DNA of 64,000 bases from Staphylococcus piscifermentans (lineage in GTDB: Bacteria; Bacillota; Bacilli; Staphylococcales; Staphylococcaceae). A program made the position numbers and the translations under genes. Below, one piece after another: positions 63,474-64,000 of this stretch (position 1 is the stretch's first letter; every line of letters begins with the position of its first letter). Where the stretch lies: the NCBI RefSeq assembly GCF_900186985.1, contig NZ_LT906447.1:682001-746000 (forward strand), in the 5' to 3' direction. The notes under the pieces are model-generated. The model searched no databases. It worked only from the letters and a program-made list of their open reading frames with translations, and was not told the origin of the DNA.

Positions 63474-64000
63474 TTATTTTACAGTATCATAATAACGGAT
63501 ATTATCTGAGATTTCTTTAAGGTAGAAATTGCCTTTCGGTTCTACTTCTAATTCAGTTTCAGTATCGAATTCTAAGTTATCGAAGCGGTTGAAGAATTGT
63601 TCATATTCTTCTACAGATAAAGCTTTACGATTATCTAACATGGCTTTATGACCTTTGATATCGAGATGATCTTGATAATTGTTCATAAGCGTTGCACTGA
63701 AGAATTCTCCGACTGAGCCAGAACCATAACTGAATAGGCCGATAGTGTCTCCGCCATTCAATTTGTGGTTTTCAAGCAATGAAATTAAGCTGAGATATAA
63801 AGAGCCTGTATAGACGTTTCCGACATAACGGTTGTAATCTGTCGCAGATTTATAGCCTTCATTCAGTCTTGCTTGTGTATCTTCTGACGCACTATCTGTT
63901 AAAATAGAATCAAGTGCTTTTTGACCCATTTTTGTAAATGGAACGTGGAAGCATAAAGCAGCAAAGTCAGACAATGATTTATGATGACGTTTCGCGTATT
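63474..64000 (-). CDS. mvaS: HMG-CoA synthase, C-terminal part (gene runs off the window)
   Basis: The last 175 or so residues of the mevalonate-pathway enzyme that condenses acetyl-CoA with acetoacetyl-CoA. Visible: [15 protein letters not shown] with the catalytic His, [20 protein letters not shown] and [18 protein letters not shown], aligning with S. aureus MvaS. The frame stays open to base 64000, so the N-terminal half with the catalytic Glu and Cys lies outside the window; an internal Met at 63974 is not the start. Confidence 0.93.
   Translation of the reverse strand, partial: YAKRHHKSLSDFAALCFHVPFTKMGQKALDSILTDSASEDTQARLNEGYKSATDYNRYVGNVYTGSLYLSLISLLENHKLNGGDTIGLFSYGSGSVGEFFSATLMNNYQDHLDIKGHKAMLDNRKALSVEEYEQFFNRFDNLEFDTETELEVEPKGNFYLKEISDNIRYYDTVK

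Overview
This window is low-GC Gram-positive DNA of staphylococcal type. It carries the complete nitrate/nitrite respiration block described in Staphylococcus carnosus (nirC, siroheme genes, nirBD, sumT, narGHJI, nreABC, narT), followed by mvaS. The cysteine, histidine and aspartate positions of the translated NreB (C59, C62, C74, C77, H159) and NreC (D53) agree with the numbering I recall for S. carnosus. S. carnosus or a close food-associated relative is therefore the best guess. No rRNA, tRNA, prophage, insertion sequence or cas gene was seen.

Layout. 0.2-8.7 kb: a Ppx/GppA phosphatase, a YehR-like lipoprotein, a NERD-domain protein, two CPBP membrane proteins, a FetAB-like ABC pair and an MFS exporter. 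8.7-13.3 kb: carboxylesterase, amino acid permease and a DUF1801/YdeI-like protein. 13.5-18.3 kb: a possible leader-peptide RNA with three consecutive Cys codons, the opuCABCD osmoprotectant importer and an FphF-like esterase. 18.4-24 kb (minus strand): a TetR regulator with two DUF3147 membrane proteins and an operator-like palindrome, lrgAB, then lytSR. 24-36.6 kb: assorted transport and envelope genes, including an SdrM-like exporter, an FLP-like serine hydrolase, KimA, an acid phosphatase, amino acid permease, C39 peptidase, Bcr-type exporter, GtrA and a CDF exporter. 36.6-41.7 kb: a short SceD-like protein, gpmA, a 37-aa gene behind a Zur box, tcyABC and dsbA. 41.8-45.3 kb: a second Zur box followed by a flavoprotein, a FeoB-like permease without G domain, and a COG0523 GTPase. 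45.4-47 kb: YceI, an SRPBCC protein and a 62-aa membrane protein. 47-63.3 kb: nitrite and nitrate respiration. The end of the window is the 3' part of mvaS on the minus strand.

How the genes work together. NarT imports nitrate and NarGHI reduces it at the membrane, with NarJ as assembly chaperone. NirC moves nitrite and NirBD reduces it to ammonium using siroheme made by SumT, SirC and SirB. NreA (nitrate), NreB (oxygen, Fe-S) and NreC switch the block on. GGG/CCC palindromes resembling NreC targets lie before narG, before the nir operon and before narT, and a Rex-like site lies before sirB.

The most unusual points are the two Zur-box units (a 37-aa basic protein and the flavoprotein/FeoB-like/COG0523 operon), three dispersed clusters of a strictly 43-bp palindromic repeat, and the Cys-Cys-Cys leader peptide upstream of opuC.
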